From positions 412,415 through 476,414 of the forward strand of contig NZ_FPAF01000003.1 in assembly GCF_900116295.1 (NCBI RefSeq): a stretch of 64,000 nucleotides of DNA, read 5' to 3'. Below the pieces are notes generated by a model that saw nothing but the letters and a program-made list of their open reading frames with translations, made no database searches and had not been told where the DNA came from. Source of the DNA: Bacillus sp. 103mf (GTDB lineage Bacteria > Bacillota > Bacilli > Bacillales > Bacillaceae_G). Positions 17,318 through 26,109 of this stretch are shown piece by piece (the first letter of the stretch is position 1; every line of letters starts with the position of its first letter). The position numbers and the translations under genes were made by a program.

Positions 17318-17475
17318 TTTATCCCGCATTAACGGGCAGTAATACTCCCACTTCAAAATTCAGCGAAAGCAAAGAAGTTAGGTGGGAGATAGACTGCCCG
17401 TAAAAGCCCGATTGGTGAGGGCTGATAATCAGTGGGGGATGAAGCAAATCCCCACTGATTAAAGTTTCACTTTAT
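17318..17475 (+). mobile_element. bcr1 repeat element with flanking TTTAT repeats
   Basis: A 148-bp element (17323-17470) beginning ATCCCGCATTAACGGGCAGT-like sequence (CCCGC...GCGGG-type ends) and ending AAAGTTTCAC, bounded on both sides by TTTAT (17318-17322 and 17471-17475). Size, sequence and flanking motif fit bcr1, the B. cereus group-specific non-autonomous mobile repeat described as about 155 bp with TTTAT at each end. Internal complementary words (CCCACTGATT/AATCAGTGGGG; ACTCCCAC/GTGGGAG) predict strong folding. It lies between the helicase terminator and the convergent phospholipase-like gene. Confidence 0.9.
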
Positions 17476-18095
17476 CAGGTAATACGCAGCTGTTCTAAAT
17501 AAAACACACTCTTATGAAGAGAAGTTTCTATATAACCAATAATTTGATTCATTGTAAATACTTGTAGAGGCTCATATAAATCTTGCTGTGAGTACAGCAT
17601 ATCTTCAAACACTAATGATTTAAAAGAATGGATGTGTTCCCCTGGTACTTCCTCAATACCTATCAAATTCGCGTTCATATTTAAGATATGAAATAAGTTC
17701 TTATCCCTATCATAATAATGTAGCAACTTTCCGTTTAAAATCTTAAAGTCGTGATGGTACAAAGAAAGGATATTAGGATCATGATCGATTCGATTTTTGA
17801 GCCAGGGAAGATAGAAGCCTTGCAGCCATATATCATCAGCAATGAGATGTGTGTAATATCCTAATATGAAAGGAGAATCTTTGTACGCCTTATATTTATG
17901 TAGGAATGCTTCATAATCAATTTTTCTTGTATAATTCTTTACTGTGCCTTTATAAAAGTGCGATATTTCTTTTTCCTCTTTTGAATGAACTGCATCTGCC
18001 GCAATTCCTCCGAGTAGGAAAGAAGTTTTGTCTTGAATCTCTAATTTTTTTGCAACCAAATTCGCTATAATTACATGCATAATTCTTGATCCCAT
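17475..18095 (-). CDS. Zinc-dependent phospholipase C-like hydrolase domain protein
   Basis: A 206-residue protein related to the zinc-dependent phospholipase C/S1-P1-like domain (PF00882 type): GSRIMHVIIANLVAKKL at the N-terminus, FLLGGIAADAVHS, and GYYTHLIADDIWLQGF with the His and Asp residues expected to bind zinc. There is no signal peptide, so it probably acts in the cytoplasm. Its substrate is not known; many such bacterial proteins are annotated only as hydrolases. The ATG at 18095 follows CGGAGGT. It lies just downstream of the MDR gene on the same strand. Confidence 0.7.
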   Translation of the reverse strand: MGSRIMHVIIANLVAKKLEIQDKTSFLLGGIAADAVHSKEEKEISHFYKGTVKNYTRKIDYEAFLHKYKAYKDSPFILGYYTHLIADDIWLQGFYLPWLKNRIDHDPNILSLYHHDFKILNGKLLHYYDRDKNLFHILNMNANLIGIEEVPGEHIHSFKSLVFEDMLYSQQDLYEPLQVFTMNQIIGYIETSLHKSVFYLEQLRIT

Positions 18096-18126
18096 GAAAG
18101 GTACCTCCGCTTGAAAGAGAATCATG

Positions 18127-19110
18127 TTATGTTGGCTGAACATTTAATAAAACTTTTCCGGTACTTTGTCTACTTTCGACCCATTCATGTGCTTTCCCTG
18201 CATCCTGAAGTGAAAAATGATTTCCGATTTTAATTTGTAGGCTACCATTGCTTAAAAGAGGAAATATTTGCTCTGCAGTATGCCCGAGTAAATGAGGTCG
18301 TTTTTTTCGAGTTGTTCCAAAGCTAAAGCCAAGAACAGATCGGCAGCTTGCATGTAAATCTTTTGTCTGAAATGTTCCGATATTACCGCTTGCATTTCCA
18401 AAATGGACGAGGCGCCCATAGAAAGCAAGACATTGCAAGCTTTGTTCTGATATGGTACCGGAAATAGAATCCAATATAACGTCTGCACCTTCTCCATTCG
18501 TAATCTCATTCATTTTATGTACAAAGTCTTCTTCCTTATAACAAATAACATGATCTGCTCCGGCTTCTAAAGCAATTTTCTTTTTTGCTTCATTTCCAAC
18601 TGTTCCAATGACCTTTCCAGCACCTAAAATTTTAGCGAGTTGAATAGTTGTTGTACCAATTCCTCCTGCAGCGGCATGGATCAGTACAGTTTCGCCTTGT
18701 TGTAACCTTGCAATATTTGCTAGCAGTGTATAACTTGTAAACGAAACAATCGGACAGGCTGCAGCCGTTTCAAAATCAATTTCATCTGGTAATACAAAAG
18801 TAAGTTCTTCATTTGCTACAACATATTCGGCGTACGATCCGTTAACTGGAAAAGCAATAACGCGCTGTCCTACCTTAATATTCGTTACGTTAGCCCCAAC
18901 CTGTTCTACGATTCCAGCAGCATCTATACCAGGTATAAAAGGAAGATTCCCGGTGCCCTTTTTTCCATATCGAGATTTAATATCAGCAAAGTTCACACTT
19001 GTTGCGACAACGCGAATTAAAACTTGATTCGCGTTAATAGACGGCATAGTTACGTCTGTATATTTCATCATTTCAGGGCCTCCAAAGGCAGTTACAATAA
19101 TTGCTTTCAT
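18127..19110 (-). CDS. Zinc-type/quinone oxidoreductase-like MDR family enzyme
   Basis: A 327-residue medium-chain dehydrogenase/reductase. The GroES-like half carries GIDAAGIVEQVGANV; the Rossmann half has the NADPH-binding loop AAAGGIGTTTIQLAK and VIGTVGNEAKKKIALEAGAD. The structural and catalytic zinc cysteines of alcohol dehydrogenases are missing, which points to the quinone-oxidoreductase branch that reduces quinones or enones with NADPH. AGGAGGA precedes the ATG. It is likely cotranscribed with the hydrolase gene downstream. Confidence 0.88.
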   Translation of the reverse strand: MKAIIVTAFGGPEMMKYTDVTMPSINANQVLIRVVATSVNFADIKSRYGKKGTGNLPFIPGIDAAGIVEQVGANVTNIKVGQRVIAFPVNGSYAEYVVANEELTFVLPDEIDFETAAACPIVSFTSYTLLANIARLQQGETVLIHAAAGGIGTTTIQLAKILGAGKVIGTVGNEAKKKIALEAGADHVICYKEEDFVHKMNEITNGEGADVILDSISGTISEQSLQCLAFYGRLVHFGNASGNIGTFQTKDLHASCRSVLGFSFGTTRKKRPHLLGHTAEQIFPLLSNGSLQIKIGNHFSLQDAGKAHEWVESRQSTGKVLLNVQPT

Positions 19111-19294
19111 GATCTGTCCTCCTAAAGTAGATTCTATAATTTATTTTAAAAGGTCATCATAAATTGGAAAATTATATAATGGTTATGAAGAGTTATAAGA
19201 AAACGTTATGAAAAATTTATTTCAAAAAAATCGAACGAAATTTTCTGTTCTTGCCAATATATAGTGTACGACATAAGGAAGGAGGGGATGAAGG

Positions 19295-19870
19295 ATGGAG
19301 AAAGAAGCTGAATATGGTTATCTTATCGAGCAGACGTTATTAGGAAATCAGGAAGCATATAGTGAACTATACGATAAAACAATTGAAGATGTGTATAAGA
19401 CAGCTCACTTTTTAATCGAGGAAAAGTCGGATGTAGATGATGTTGTTCAGGAAATATATATGCAATTGTATCAATCGCTTAGTCAATTTGATCGGGGGCG
19501 CTCCTTTAGGCCATGGTTAATTGGTCTTGCTGTAAGACAAATTCATTCCTATAGGAGAAAGAGATGGATGCGTCTACGGATTGTGAAAAAAGCAGAAGAA
19601 CAGCGAAAACCAATTGAATTTGATTTTTCTACTGATCTTGTCAACAAGCTGTCCAATCAAGAGCTTATTACATCGATACATAAGTTACCTTATAAATTAA
19701 AACAAGTCATCATCCTGCGGTATTTACATGATTACTCTCAAGAAGAAGTAGCAAATATTTTAGATGTACCAGTTGGAACGGTTAAATCTAGAATTCATGC
19801 AGCCTTAAAGAAATTACGGCAAAAAGAGCGTGAGGGAAATATTTTATTAAAAGAAGTGGGGGATGCATAA
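19295..19870 (+). CDS. ECF RNA polymerase sigma factor
   Basis: A 191-residue sigma-70 family protein of ECF size. Region 2 covers about residues 22-95 (DVDDVVQEIYMQLYQSLSQF; then SFRPWLIGLAVRQIHSYRRK), and region 4 about 135-180 (LPYKLKQVIILRYLHDYSQEE and VPVGTVKSRIHAALKKL). AAGGAGGGGATGAAGG precedes the ATG. It shares one base with the next gene, which encodes a DUF3600-type negative effector, the usual sigma/anti-sigma operon. The upstream sequence (AACGAAA around 19233, CGAC around 19269) could be an ECF-type promoter, but the match is weak. Confidence 0.92.
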   Translation: MEKEAEYGYLIEQTLLGNQEAYSELYDKTIEDVYKTAHFLIEEKSDVDDVVQEIYMQLYQSLSQFDRGRSFRPWLIGLAVRQIHSYRRKRWMRLRIVKKAEEQRKPIEFDFSTDLVNKLSNQELITSIHKLPYKLKQVIILRYLHDYSQEEVANILDVPVGTVKSRIHAALKKLRQKEREGNILLKEVGDA

Positions 19871-20553
19871 TGAGTCTTGATTACGAAGTAAGAGAATCTT
19901 TGCAAGAAGAAGCAAAAGGAATTGTACCATCACCGGAATTGAAAGACAAAGTAATGAATCAAATAAAAGTAGAACGCGGAGGGAAAACAATGAAAAAACG
20001 TCTTATAACGAGTGTGTTAGCAGCAACATTACTTATTCCAACGAGTGCTTTTGCGTATCAATCTCTTGTGGCAGATGGTGTGTATGGATCATTTGATAAT
20101 GTAAAGAAACATTTTGCAAATGCAACATTTCAAGGGTATATGCATGTAAATGCGAAGTTATCGCAAGCAAAAGGTGAAATGGGAGACAAAGAGTATACAG
20201 AGTTTACAACATTGTTAAAAGGACTACTAGATGCAAAAATGAAGTATGGAGATGCAAATGGTAATATTGATTACGATCAACTTTCTCAAGAGAAACAAGA
20301 GGAAATGACGAAGGCTTCAATGGTAATTCAACCGTATTTTGATAAGTTAAACGGAGAGAAATCAAGTAAAGAAGTGTTAACTTCTGAAGAATTTAAGCAA
20401 TATATACATGCTCAAATGACATATGAAAAAATACAAGCGAAAATGAAATCAAGTGAACCTATAACGATAGATGAGGTTCCTGAAGAATATAAAGCAGAAT
20501 TTCAAGAAGCAGATCATTTCATGAATTATGTTAGTGAAAAAGTACAAAAGTAA
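19870..20553 (+). CDS. ECF sigma factor negative effector (DUF3600 type)
   Basis: A 227-residue protein with a cytoplasmic N-terminal ~40 residues, one membrane segment (about 42-60, LITSVLAATLLIPTSAFAYQ) and an external helical domain rich in Lys, Glu and Met. This is the layout of DUF3600, known from B. anthracis structures labelled as ECF-type sigma factor negative effector. It presumably holds the upstream sigma factor at the membrane until a signal is sensed; the signal is unknown. The start ATG overlaps the sigma stop codon by one base (TAATG). Confidence 0.88.
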   Translation: MSLDYEVRESLQEEAKGIVPSPELKDKVMNQIKVERGGKTMKKRLITSVLAATLLIPTSAFAYQSLVADGVYGSFDNVKKHFANATFQGYMHVNAKLSQAKGEMGDKEYTEFTTLLKGLLDAKMKYGDANGNIDYDQLSQEKQEEMTKASMVIQPYFDKLNGEKSSKEVLTSEEFKQYIHAQMTYEKIQAKMKSSEPITIDEVPEEYKAEFQEADHFMNYVSEKVQK

Positions 20554-20570
20554 CATATCGAATAAACTTC

Positions 20571-20612
20571 AAAACAGAGTCCATGACAAGAAAAGTAGAC
20601 TCTGTTTTGTTA
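20571..20612 (+). terminator. Terminator after the sigma/anti-sigma operon
   Basis: An 11-bp stem AAAACAGAGTC/GACTCTGTTTT. The long loop is A-rich. Confidence 0.8.
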
Positions 20613-20647
20613 CAGCGACAAACATTTTGGTCAAGATAGTAAAATCC

Positions 20648-21619
20648 TTATTTTGGAGTTGTTTCTGTTTGTTCTCGTTTTATCAAATAATCAATAATTC
20701 CCATAGCCCCGATTTCTAAATCGAGTTTTAGCAAGTCATAAATAGAATGCGACGCTGGGACGCCTTGGTTGGTAAGGTGTGATGATACTTTTTCAAGTAA
20801 TAAATCGGACAGCTCTTGGCTTGCTTTTTCAAAGTTTTGTTCTTGTTGAAACACTTGCTCTCCTGCTTCAACAAATATTGGGAGCCAATGTTCTAGCTGA
20901 TTGCAAATTTCAGAAATATGAGAAGAGGCACCGTAATGACCGAAATAAATAAAATCGACATTCATATTTTGAATAAGGTCTTTAGAAGCTAACATAGCTT
21001 CAGGCTGAAACTGTGTAGGAGATGTTGTTGGCAAATAAAGTTCAACACCTAGTTCGGCTAATTGACGGTAGTAAATGCCAATCGTATCGCCTGTAAATAT
21101 ACCATTTGTTAAAGAATCATGAATGCTAATGTGATGCTTCGCATGACCTGGTGTATCGTAGAATGTCAGCGCCCGATTATTGGCAATTTGCAATGTTTCA
21201 CCATCTTGTACGATGTGAACACGTTCTTCGGGAATAGGCAAAATGGGATGAAAGAGTTTATCAAATGAATCACCGTAAACAGCTTTTGCACCTTGAATGA
21301 GTTTTGTCGGATCAATCATGTGACGAGCGCCCCTAGAATGAACGAACAGCGTTGCACTTGGACATTTTTCCATCATTAAGCCAGCAGCACCAGCGTGGTC
21401 CAAATGAACATGTGTAACAATAATATTTTTTATATCGGTCAGTTGGATATTCAATTGTTGTAATCCATCTAATAGATAAGGAAGAGAAGGTGCGGCGCAC
21501 GTTTCAATTATCGTAATCTCATCACCAAGTAAAACATATGTACCTGTACGTTGTTCATGTTGTAAGTCGTAATCATCGATAAGGTATAGCTGTGAAGATA
21601 GTTTTTCTACTTTTTTCAA
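20648..21619 (-). CDS. Metallo-beta-lactamase fold hydrolase
   Basis: A 323-residue MBL-fold protein. The zinc-binding signature THVHLDHAG is near residue 70, followed by a His in the DTPGHAKHHIS loop, Asp in FTGDTIGIY and a final His in YFGHYGASS. The fold and length fit glyoxalase II-like hydrolases, but the substrate is not known. I choose the TTG at 21619, eight bases after AAGGAG; a GTG three codons earlier lies inside that site. The C-terminal ~100 residues form a helical extension. Confidence 0.88.
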   Translation of the reverse strand: MKKVEKLSSQLYLIDDYDLQHEQRTGTYVLLGDEITIIETCAAPSLPYLLDGLQQLNIQLTDIKNIIVTHVHLDHAGAAGLMMEKCPSATLFVHSRGARHMIDPTKLIQGAKAVYGDSFDKLFHPILPIPEERVHIVQDGETLQIANNRALTFYDTPGHAKHHISIHDSLTNGIFTGDTIGIYYRQLAELGVELYLPTTSPTQFQPEAMLASKDLIQNMNVDFIYFGHYGASSHISEICNQLEHWLPIFVEAGEQVFQQEQNFEKASQELSDLLLEKVSSHLTNQGVPASHSIYDLLKLDLEIGAMGIIDYLIKREQTETTPK

Positions 21620-21662
21620 ATTTATCACTCCTTGTATTTTATTATTCTTTTATTATAAAAGA

Positions 21663-21697
21663 AAAGGCAGAAAACGAAACATCGTTTTCTGCCTTTA
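21663..21697. terminator. Terminator of the 21708 gene
   Basis: AAAGGCAGAAAACGA pairs perfectly with TCGTTTTCTGCCTTT across 4 nt. The flanking A/T tracts allow action on the minus strand, for the gene ending at 21708. Confidence 0.85.
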
Positions 21698-21707
21698 TGT
21701 AATACGT

Positions 21708-21917
21708 TTAGTTATTTTGTTGTTTGCTAAGAGACATAATAAAGTAGCCGACAAGACCGCCGATTGCTGGAACAGTAATCATTCCCGCGAGTGTGAAATA
21801 TTTGCTTAAGAAAATACCGTTAACATCCATAAACCAACCTAAAACAAGTAACATCATCATGTATAGTACGAAATAAAATTCGCGATTAGAAAGCTTTTCA
21901 CTTTGTGCAGTTTTCAT
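21708..21917 (-). CDS. Small two-helix membrane protein
   Basis: A 69-residue protein with a polar start (MKTAQSEKLSNREF) and two membrane segments, about residues 15-32 and 40-61, ending in a short polar tail. I do not recognise it. The start at 21917 follows GATGGTG by six bases; an in-frame ATG four codons upstream is possible. It is divergent from gpx. Confidence 0.65.
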   Translation of the reverse strand: MKTAQSEKLSNREFYFVLYMMMLLVLGWFMDVNGIFLSKYFTLAGMITVPAIGGLVGYFIMSLSKQQNN

Positions 21918-22142
21918 TATCAACACCATCCCTATTTTTAATAATGGAATTGAAAATGTCACAATTCAGAAGATAAAATGTCACATTTTGTTCACACTTT
22001 TATTGTAAAACTTTCCAAGTAAAATGTCTAGTTAATTGTGACGATTTTTTGAACAAAAATAAAACATTCTCATTAGACAATGTACACCATACATTTTATG
22101 ATGGATATATAGGCGTGTATGAACTTAAGGAGTCGATATAAT

Positions 22143-22619
22143 ATGACAATTTATAATTTTTCTGCAAAAACAATAAAAGAAGAAGAAAAGTCGTTACGTG
22201 AATATGAAGGAAAAGTAGTATTAATTGTGAATGTTGCCAGCAAATGTGGTTTTACACCGCAATATAAAGGATTACAAGCTTTGTATGAAAAATATAAAGA
22301 ACAAGGTTTTGAAATACTCGGATTTCCATGCAACCAATTTGGCGGACAAGAACCAGGGACAGAAGAAGATATTACGAATTTTTGTGAATTAAATTATGGT
22401 GTAACGTTCCCTATGTTTATGAAGGTTGAGGTAAAAGGTGATAGCATACATCCGTTATTTCACTATTTAACAGAGCAAGCACCAGGATTATTAGGAATGA
22501 AAGCGGTAAAGTGGAATTTCACAAAATTTTTAGTAGGTCGTGATGGTAAAGTAGTGAATCGCTTTGCACCGCAAACGAAACCAGAGCAGTTAGAAAAAGA
22601 AATTGAAAAAATACTATAG
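22143..22619 (+). CDS. gpx: Glutathione peroxidase family thiol peroxidase
   Basis: A 158-residue enzyme (BsaA/GpxA type) that reduces peroxides in the cytoplasm. The catalytic tetrad is visible: C35 in [11 protein letters not shown]69 in FGGQEPG, and W124 and N125 in VKWNFTKF. Cysteine replaces selenocysteine, as is normal in bacteria; thioredoxin or bacillithiol-linked systems are the likely reductants. I use the ATG at 22143 with AAGGAG nine bases upstream. A terminator follows at once. Confidence 0.95.
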   Translation: MTIYNFSAKTIKEEEKSLREYEGKVVLIVNVASKCGFTPQYKGLQALYEKYKEQGFEILGFPCNQFGGQEPGTEEDITNFCELNYGVTFPMFMKVEVKGDSIHPLFHYLTEQAPGLLGMKAVKWNFTKFLVGRDGKVVNRFAPQTKPEQLEKEIEKIL

Positions 22620-22620
22620 A

Positions 22621-22654
22621 AAGAGGGAGCTCATATAAAAGAGCTTCTTTTTAT
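22621..22654 (+). terminator. Terminator after gpx
   Basis: AAGAGGGAGCTC pairs with GAGCTTCTTTTT around an 8-nt loop. Confidence 0.8.
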
Positions 22655-22859
22655 GTGAGCGAGAGAGAAGAGATTAGTGCTTTTCAAAGTTGAAAACAAG
22701 GGGAAAATTGAGTGTAGATTATGTTTTGTTTGGTATAGCAGGGACTCATATGTTGAAAAAGTAAAATAGATTTAAATTGTTAATACAGAAGAGTTTTTAT
22801 TTGATAATAGAAGTATTTAAAAATAATATAGTAGTATAAGGTTGTAGGGGGAAAATAGC

Positions 22860-23387
22860 TTGAAAAAACGTATTTTAACTATAGGATGTTTATTTATTAT
22901 GTTAGCCGGCTGTGGTACTAGTAATTATGGTGCGCATGTTGAAGCTGGTATGAAAGCATTGAAAGATGAGAAGTATAGTGATGCAATTATGTGGTTTGAA
23001 AAAGCTGACCAAGAAAAATCTACTGATGAAACAAAAACATTTATGAAAGTTGCAAAATGGATGGAACATGGTGCGACCGCATTAAAAGATGGAGATTATA
23101 AACAAGCGATGGAAGACTCGAATCAAGTGATAAATATAAAAAAAGATACGACACTTGAAAAAGCTGTAAAGTCCAATGCTGAAGATATGTTGCAAAAGGC
23201 AAAAGATATAGAGAATAAAGAAATAACGAGAGAAGAAAAGAGAAAGAAAATAGAAGAAAAAGGCATTGATAAAGCAATTAAAGCGGTAGATAGCGTTGAT
23301 GAAATAAGAGAAAAGCAAAAAGAGATTGGGGAATCTTTAGATAAAGCTGAAAAAGTAAAAGAAAAAATAGAGGCAAAGAAAAACTAA
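22860..23387 (+). CDS. Lipoprotein with TPR-like helical domain
   Basis: A 175-residue secreted lipoprotein. The signal peptide has a KKR start, a hydrophobic core and the lipobox LAGC with C18 as lipidation site. After that come helical repeats of tetratricopeptide character (GMKALKDEKYSDAIMWFEKA and GATALKDGDYKQAMEDSNQV) and a long charged helix to the end. Such proteins sit on the outer face of the membrane, and the partner is unknown. The start is TTG, ten bases after AGGGGG; no ATG is available. Confidence 0.82.
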   Translation: MKKRILTIGCLFIMLAGCGTSNYGAHVEAGMKALKDEKYSDAIMWFEKADQEKSTDETKTFMKVAKWMEHGATALKDGDYKQAMEDSNQVINIKKDTTLEKAVKSNAEDMLQKAKDIENKEITREEKRKKIEEKGIDKAIKAVDSVDEIREKQKEIGESLDKAEKVKEKIEAKKN

Positions 23388-23476
23388 CATATAGAAACAG
23401 TAAGCCTTAAGAAACAGAGCAATAAGCAAGGTGATTCTTCGCTTTCTACAAGGAGCGAATTTGAAGGAACTATAGT

Positions 23477-23512
23477 AAAAGAGAAGCTCATATAGAAGAG
23501 CTTCTTTTTTCA
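23477..23512 (+). terminator. Terminator after the lipoprotein gene
   Basis: AAAAGAGAAGCTC pairs with GAGCTTCTTTTTT. The core word is nearly the same as in the gpx terminator. Confidence 0.8.
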
Positions 23513-23650
23513 TGTATTCATTTTACATAAAAAAAGAAAAAGTTCACACGGAATACAAATGTATTCGATACAATGTGTCGGTGAGAAAAAAGCCATAAAT
23601 ATATGAAGAGATATTATGCTACTATTGTTCAGTCAGAGAGGAAGAGAGAA

Positions 23651-25567
23651 ATGAAAGAAACGTTAAAAAAACAATTTCAAAATATGCGTTTTCCGTTATT
23701 AGTTGCTATTTTGATTTGGTTAAAAACATATATTGTTACGCGAACTAGTTTTGACTTAAAGCTAGAATCTGCTATGCAGGAATGGATTCTCTTTATTAGT
23801 CCATTAGCGTCTTCTTTAGTGTTAGTTGGACTTGCTTTATTTGCAAAGGGTCAAAAACGGAATTATATAGCTATCATTATTAACCTTATTATGACCATTA
23901 TCTTAATTGGTAATGTGATGTTTTATGGTTTTTATAATGATTTTGTTACACTTCCGGTATTAATGCAAACGTCGAATATGGATGGATTAGGATCTAGTGT
24001 CAAAGCATTGTTAAACGTTAAATTTATCTTAATGTTTATAGATATTATCGTTTTATTTTACATTGCTAAAAAGAAGCCTAATTTTGCAAAAACAGCACGT
24101 GTTTCTGGCTCTATGAAGTCACTATATTTTTTAATCTGTATCGCAGTTTTTATGGTAAACCTTAGTTTTGCGGAAAAAGAACGCCCTGAATTATTAACTC
24201 GTTCATTTGACCGTGTTATGCTTGTGAAAAACCTTGGATTATATGTTCATCAATTATATGATCTTGGCTTGCAAGTAAAGACAAGCTCACAAAAAGTATT
24301 TGCGGACGGAAGTAAAATTCAAGAAGCAGAAAATTATATGAAGACGGTGGAGGTAAAGCCTGATCCAAATATGTTTGGAATGGCAAAAGGAAAGAATGTT
24401 ATCGTTGTATCTTTAGAATCAACGCAGTCTTTTTTAATTGATTCTAAAGTAAATGGACAAGAAGTTACACCGTTTTTAAACCAATTTAAAAAAGAAAGTT
24501 ATTATTTCGAAAACTTTTATCATCAAACAGGACAAGGGAAAACATCGGATGCAGAATTTATGATTGATAATTCTTTATATCCGTTAGATCGTGGTTCTGT
24601 ATTCTTTACGAATGCCGGAAACGAGTATGTAGCAACTCCAGAAATTTTACATCAGCAAGGCTATTATACAGCTGTATTCCATGCGAATAATGCTACGTTT
24701 TGGAATCGTAATATGATGTATCCGTCATTAGGATATGATCGATTCTACAATGAATTAGATTATAAAGTTACTCCAGAGACGAAACTTGGCTGGGGATTAA
24801 AGGATAAAGAATATTTTGATCAATCTGTGGATAAATTACAAAAGATTCAACAGCCGTTCTATACTCGTTTTCTTACGTTAACGAATCATTTTCCGTTTGC
24901 GTACGATGACAGTATAAAAATGATTGAACCATTTAATTCAGGTGATGAAACATTAGATAATTATTTTGTTACAGCGCGTTACGAAGATGAAGCTTTGAAA
25001 CATTTTATTGAACGCTTAAAAGAAACGGGATTATATGACAACTCAGTTATCGTATTTTACGGTGATCACTACGGTATTTCAGATAACCATAACCGTGCGA
25101 TGGCACAGTTTTTAGGGAAAAATGAAATTAATCCATATGATCACATGCAGTTGCAACGTACACCATTATTTATTCATGTTCCAGGTCAAACAGAGGGAAA
25201 AACAATGACTGCTCCTGCTGGTGAAGTAGATGTAAAACCAACAATTCTTCACTTATTAGGAGTTGATACTTCTAACGATATTGAGTTTGGTCATGATTTA
25301 TTTTCACCAGAACGCAAACCATTTGTTGTAGAACGTGATGGAAGCTTTATTACAGACAAATATATTTATTACAATAACACATTTTACAATCGTCAAAACG
25401 GTCAAGTTGTTCAAGTACCAGAACAAGAAGCAAAACCGCTTATTGATAGAGCACAGACAGAATTAAAAATGTCCGATAGTATTATTCAAGGTGACTTGTT
25501 ACGCTTCTTTGATGGGAATAAAGTAAAATCAGGAACGATCAAAACAGCTATTAAAGAAAAAGAATAA
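23651..25567 (+). CDS. Lipoteichoic acid synthase-family enzyme (LtaS/YfnI type)
   Basis: A 638-residue enzyme with five N-terminal membrane segments (about 15-30, 48-65, 73-94, 122-140, 156-173) and an extracellular sulfatase-fold domain. Catalytic T298 lies in GQGKTSDAEFM, E256 in VVSLEST, and metal ligands in FYGDHYGISDNH. A signal-peptidase-like site (LSFA then EK) follows the fifth segment, matching the known cleavage of LtaS proteins. It polymerises glycerol phosphate from phosphatidylglycerol, or primes that reaction; B. cereus group genomes have several paralogues and I cannot say which this is. GAGGAAGAGAG precedes the ATG. Confidence 0.93.
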   Translation: MKETLKKQFQNMRFPLLVAILIWLKTYIVTRTSFDLKLESAMQEWILFISPLASSLVLVGLALFAKGQKRNYIAIIINLIMTIILIGNVMFYGFYNDFVTLPVLMQTSNMDGLGSSVKALLNVKFILMFIDIIVLFYIAKKKPNFAKTARVSGSMKSLYFLICIAVFMVNLSFAEKERPELLTRSFDRVMLVKNLGLYVHQLYDLGLQVKTSSQKVFADGSKIQEAENYMKTVEVKPDPNMFGMAKGKNVIVVSLESTQSFLIDSKVNGQEVTPFLNQFKKESYYFENFYHQTGQGKTSDAEFMIDNSLYPLDRGSVFFTNAGNEYVATPEILHQQGYYTAVFHANNATFWNRNMMYPSLGYDRFYNELDYKVTPETKLGWGLKDKEYFDQSVDKLQKIQQPFYTRFLTLTNHFPFAYDDSIKMIEPFNSGDETLDNYFVTARYEDEALKHFIERLKETGLYDNSVIVFYGDHYGISDNHNRAMAQFLGKNEINPYDHMQLQRTPLFIHVPGQTEGKTMTAPAGEVDVKPTILHLLGVDTSNDIEFGHDLFSPERKPFVVERDGSFITDKYIYYNNTFYNRQNGQVVQVPEQEAKPLIDRAQTELKMSDSIIQGDLLRFFDGNKVKSGTIKTAIKEKE

Positions 25568-25569
25568 TG

Positions 25570-25601
25570 AAAACCCCGATGTCTGTGCATCGGGGTTTTC
25601 A
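25570..25601 (+). terminator. Terminator after the LtaS-type gene
   Basis: AAAACCCCGAT pairs perfectly with ATCGGGGTTTT. Confidence 0.9.
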
Positions 25602-25682
25602 TTATCCATTAATATTATATTTGACAGAAAAAACTTCAAAGAGGTGGAACTGAGCCAAAAGAAATGATTTTAAATATGTATA

Positions 25683-25815
25683 TTATTTTTCACAGGCAAT
25701 ACCGTCACCGTCTTTATCTAATTTACGACTATCGTCAGGCTCACCTACATGTAAAGGTGGCTTTTCTATTTTTCTTAAAGAATGAAATAAAACATAAAAT
25801 AAGTAGAATGGTGGT
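25683..25815 (-). pseudogene. Remnant of an Excalibur calcium-binding domain gene
   Basis: On the minus strand the frame ends KLDKDGDGIACEK, the DxDxDGxxCE signature of the Excalibur domain, preceded by KPPLHVGEPDDSR. Upstream, the hydrophobic stretch TTTILLILCFISFF, which would be the signal peptide or membrane segment, is in a different frame, and no start codon joins the two. A frameshift in a small secreted protein gene explains this. Confidence 0.6.
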
Positions 25816-25877
25816 GGTATAATTTTACAATGTAAGTATGTTAATTAAATTAAGGATTAAAATGAAGGGAGTAAGAA

Positions 25878-25985
25878 ATGAAATCTAAAAATATAGCACA
25901 CCATTTTCAAACATTACAACAGAAGCGGCACTGTTTCTTTCAAAAAGTACAAGGTATTTTAAAGGTGCGCTTTTTTCAAACTTAA
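25878..25985 (+). CDS. Short basic peptide gene
   Basis: A 35-codon frame starts with ATG eight bases after GAAGGGAG and encodes a basic, histidine- and phenylalanine-rich peptide (MKSKNIAHHFQTLQQKRHCF and on). It is not recognised. A good ribosome binding site is the main support; it may equally be a fragment. Confidence 0.3.
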   Translation: MKSKNIAHHFQTLQQKRHCFFQKVQGILKVRFFQT

Positions 25986-26109
25986 ATTCATCCTCCAAGT
26001 ATAAGATGTGAAGATAAATCTAGTAAACTATTTATTTGAATGATAATAGGTATTTGGACAGACCATAAAATAGATTCTGAATATAATAATAAAAAGGAGA
26101 TATTCAGAA

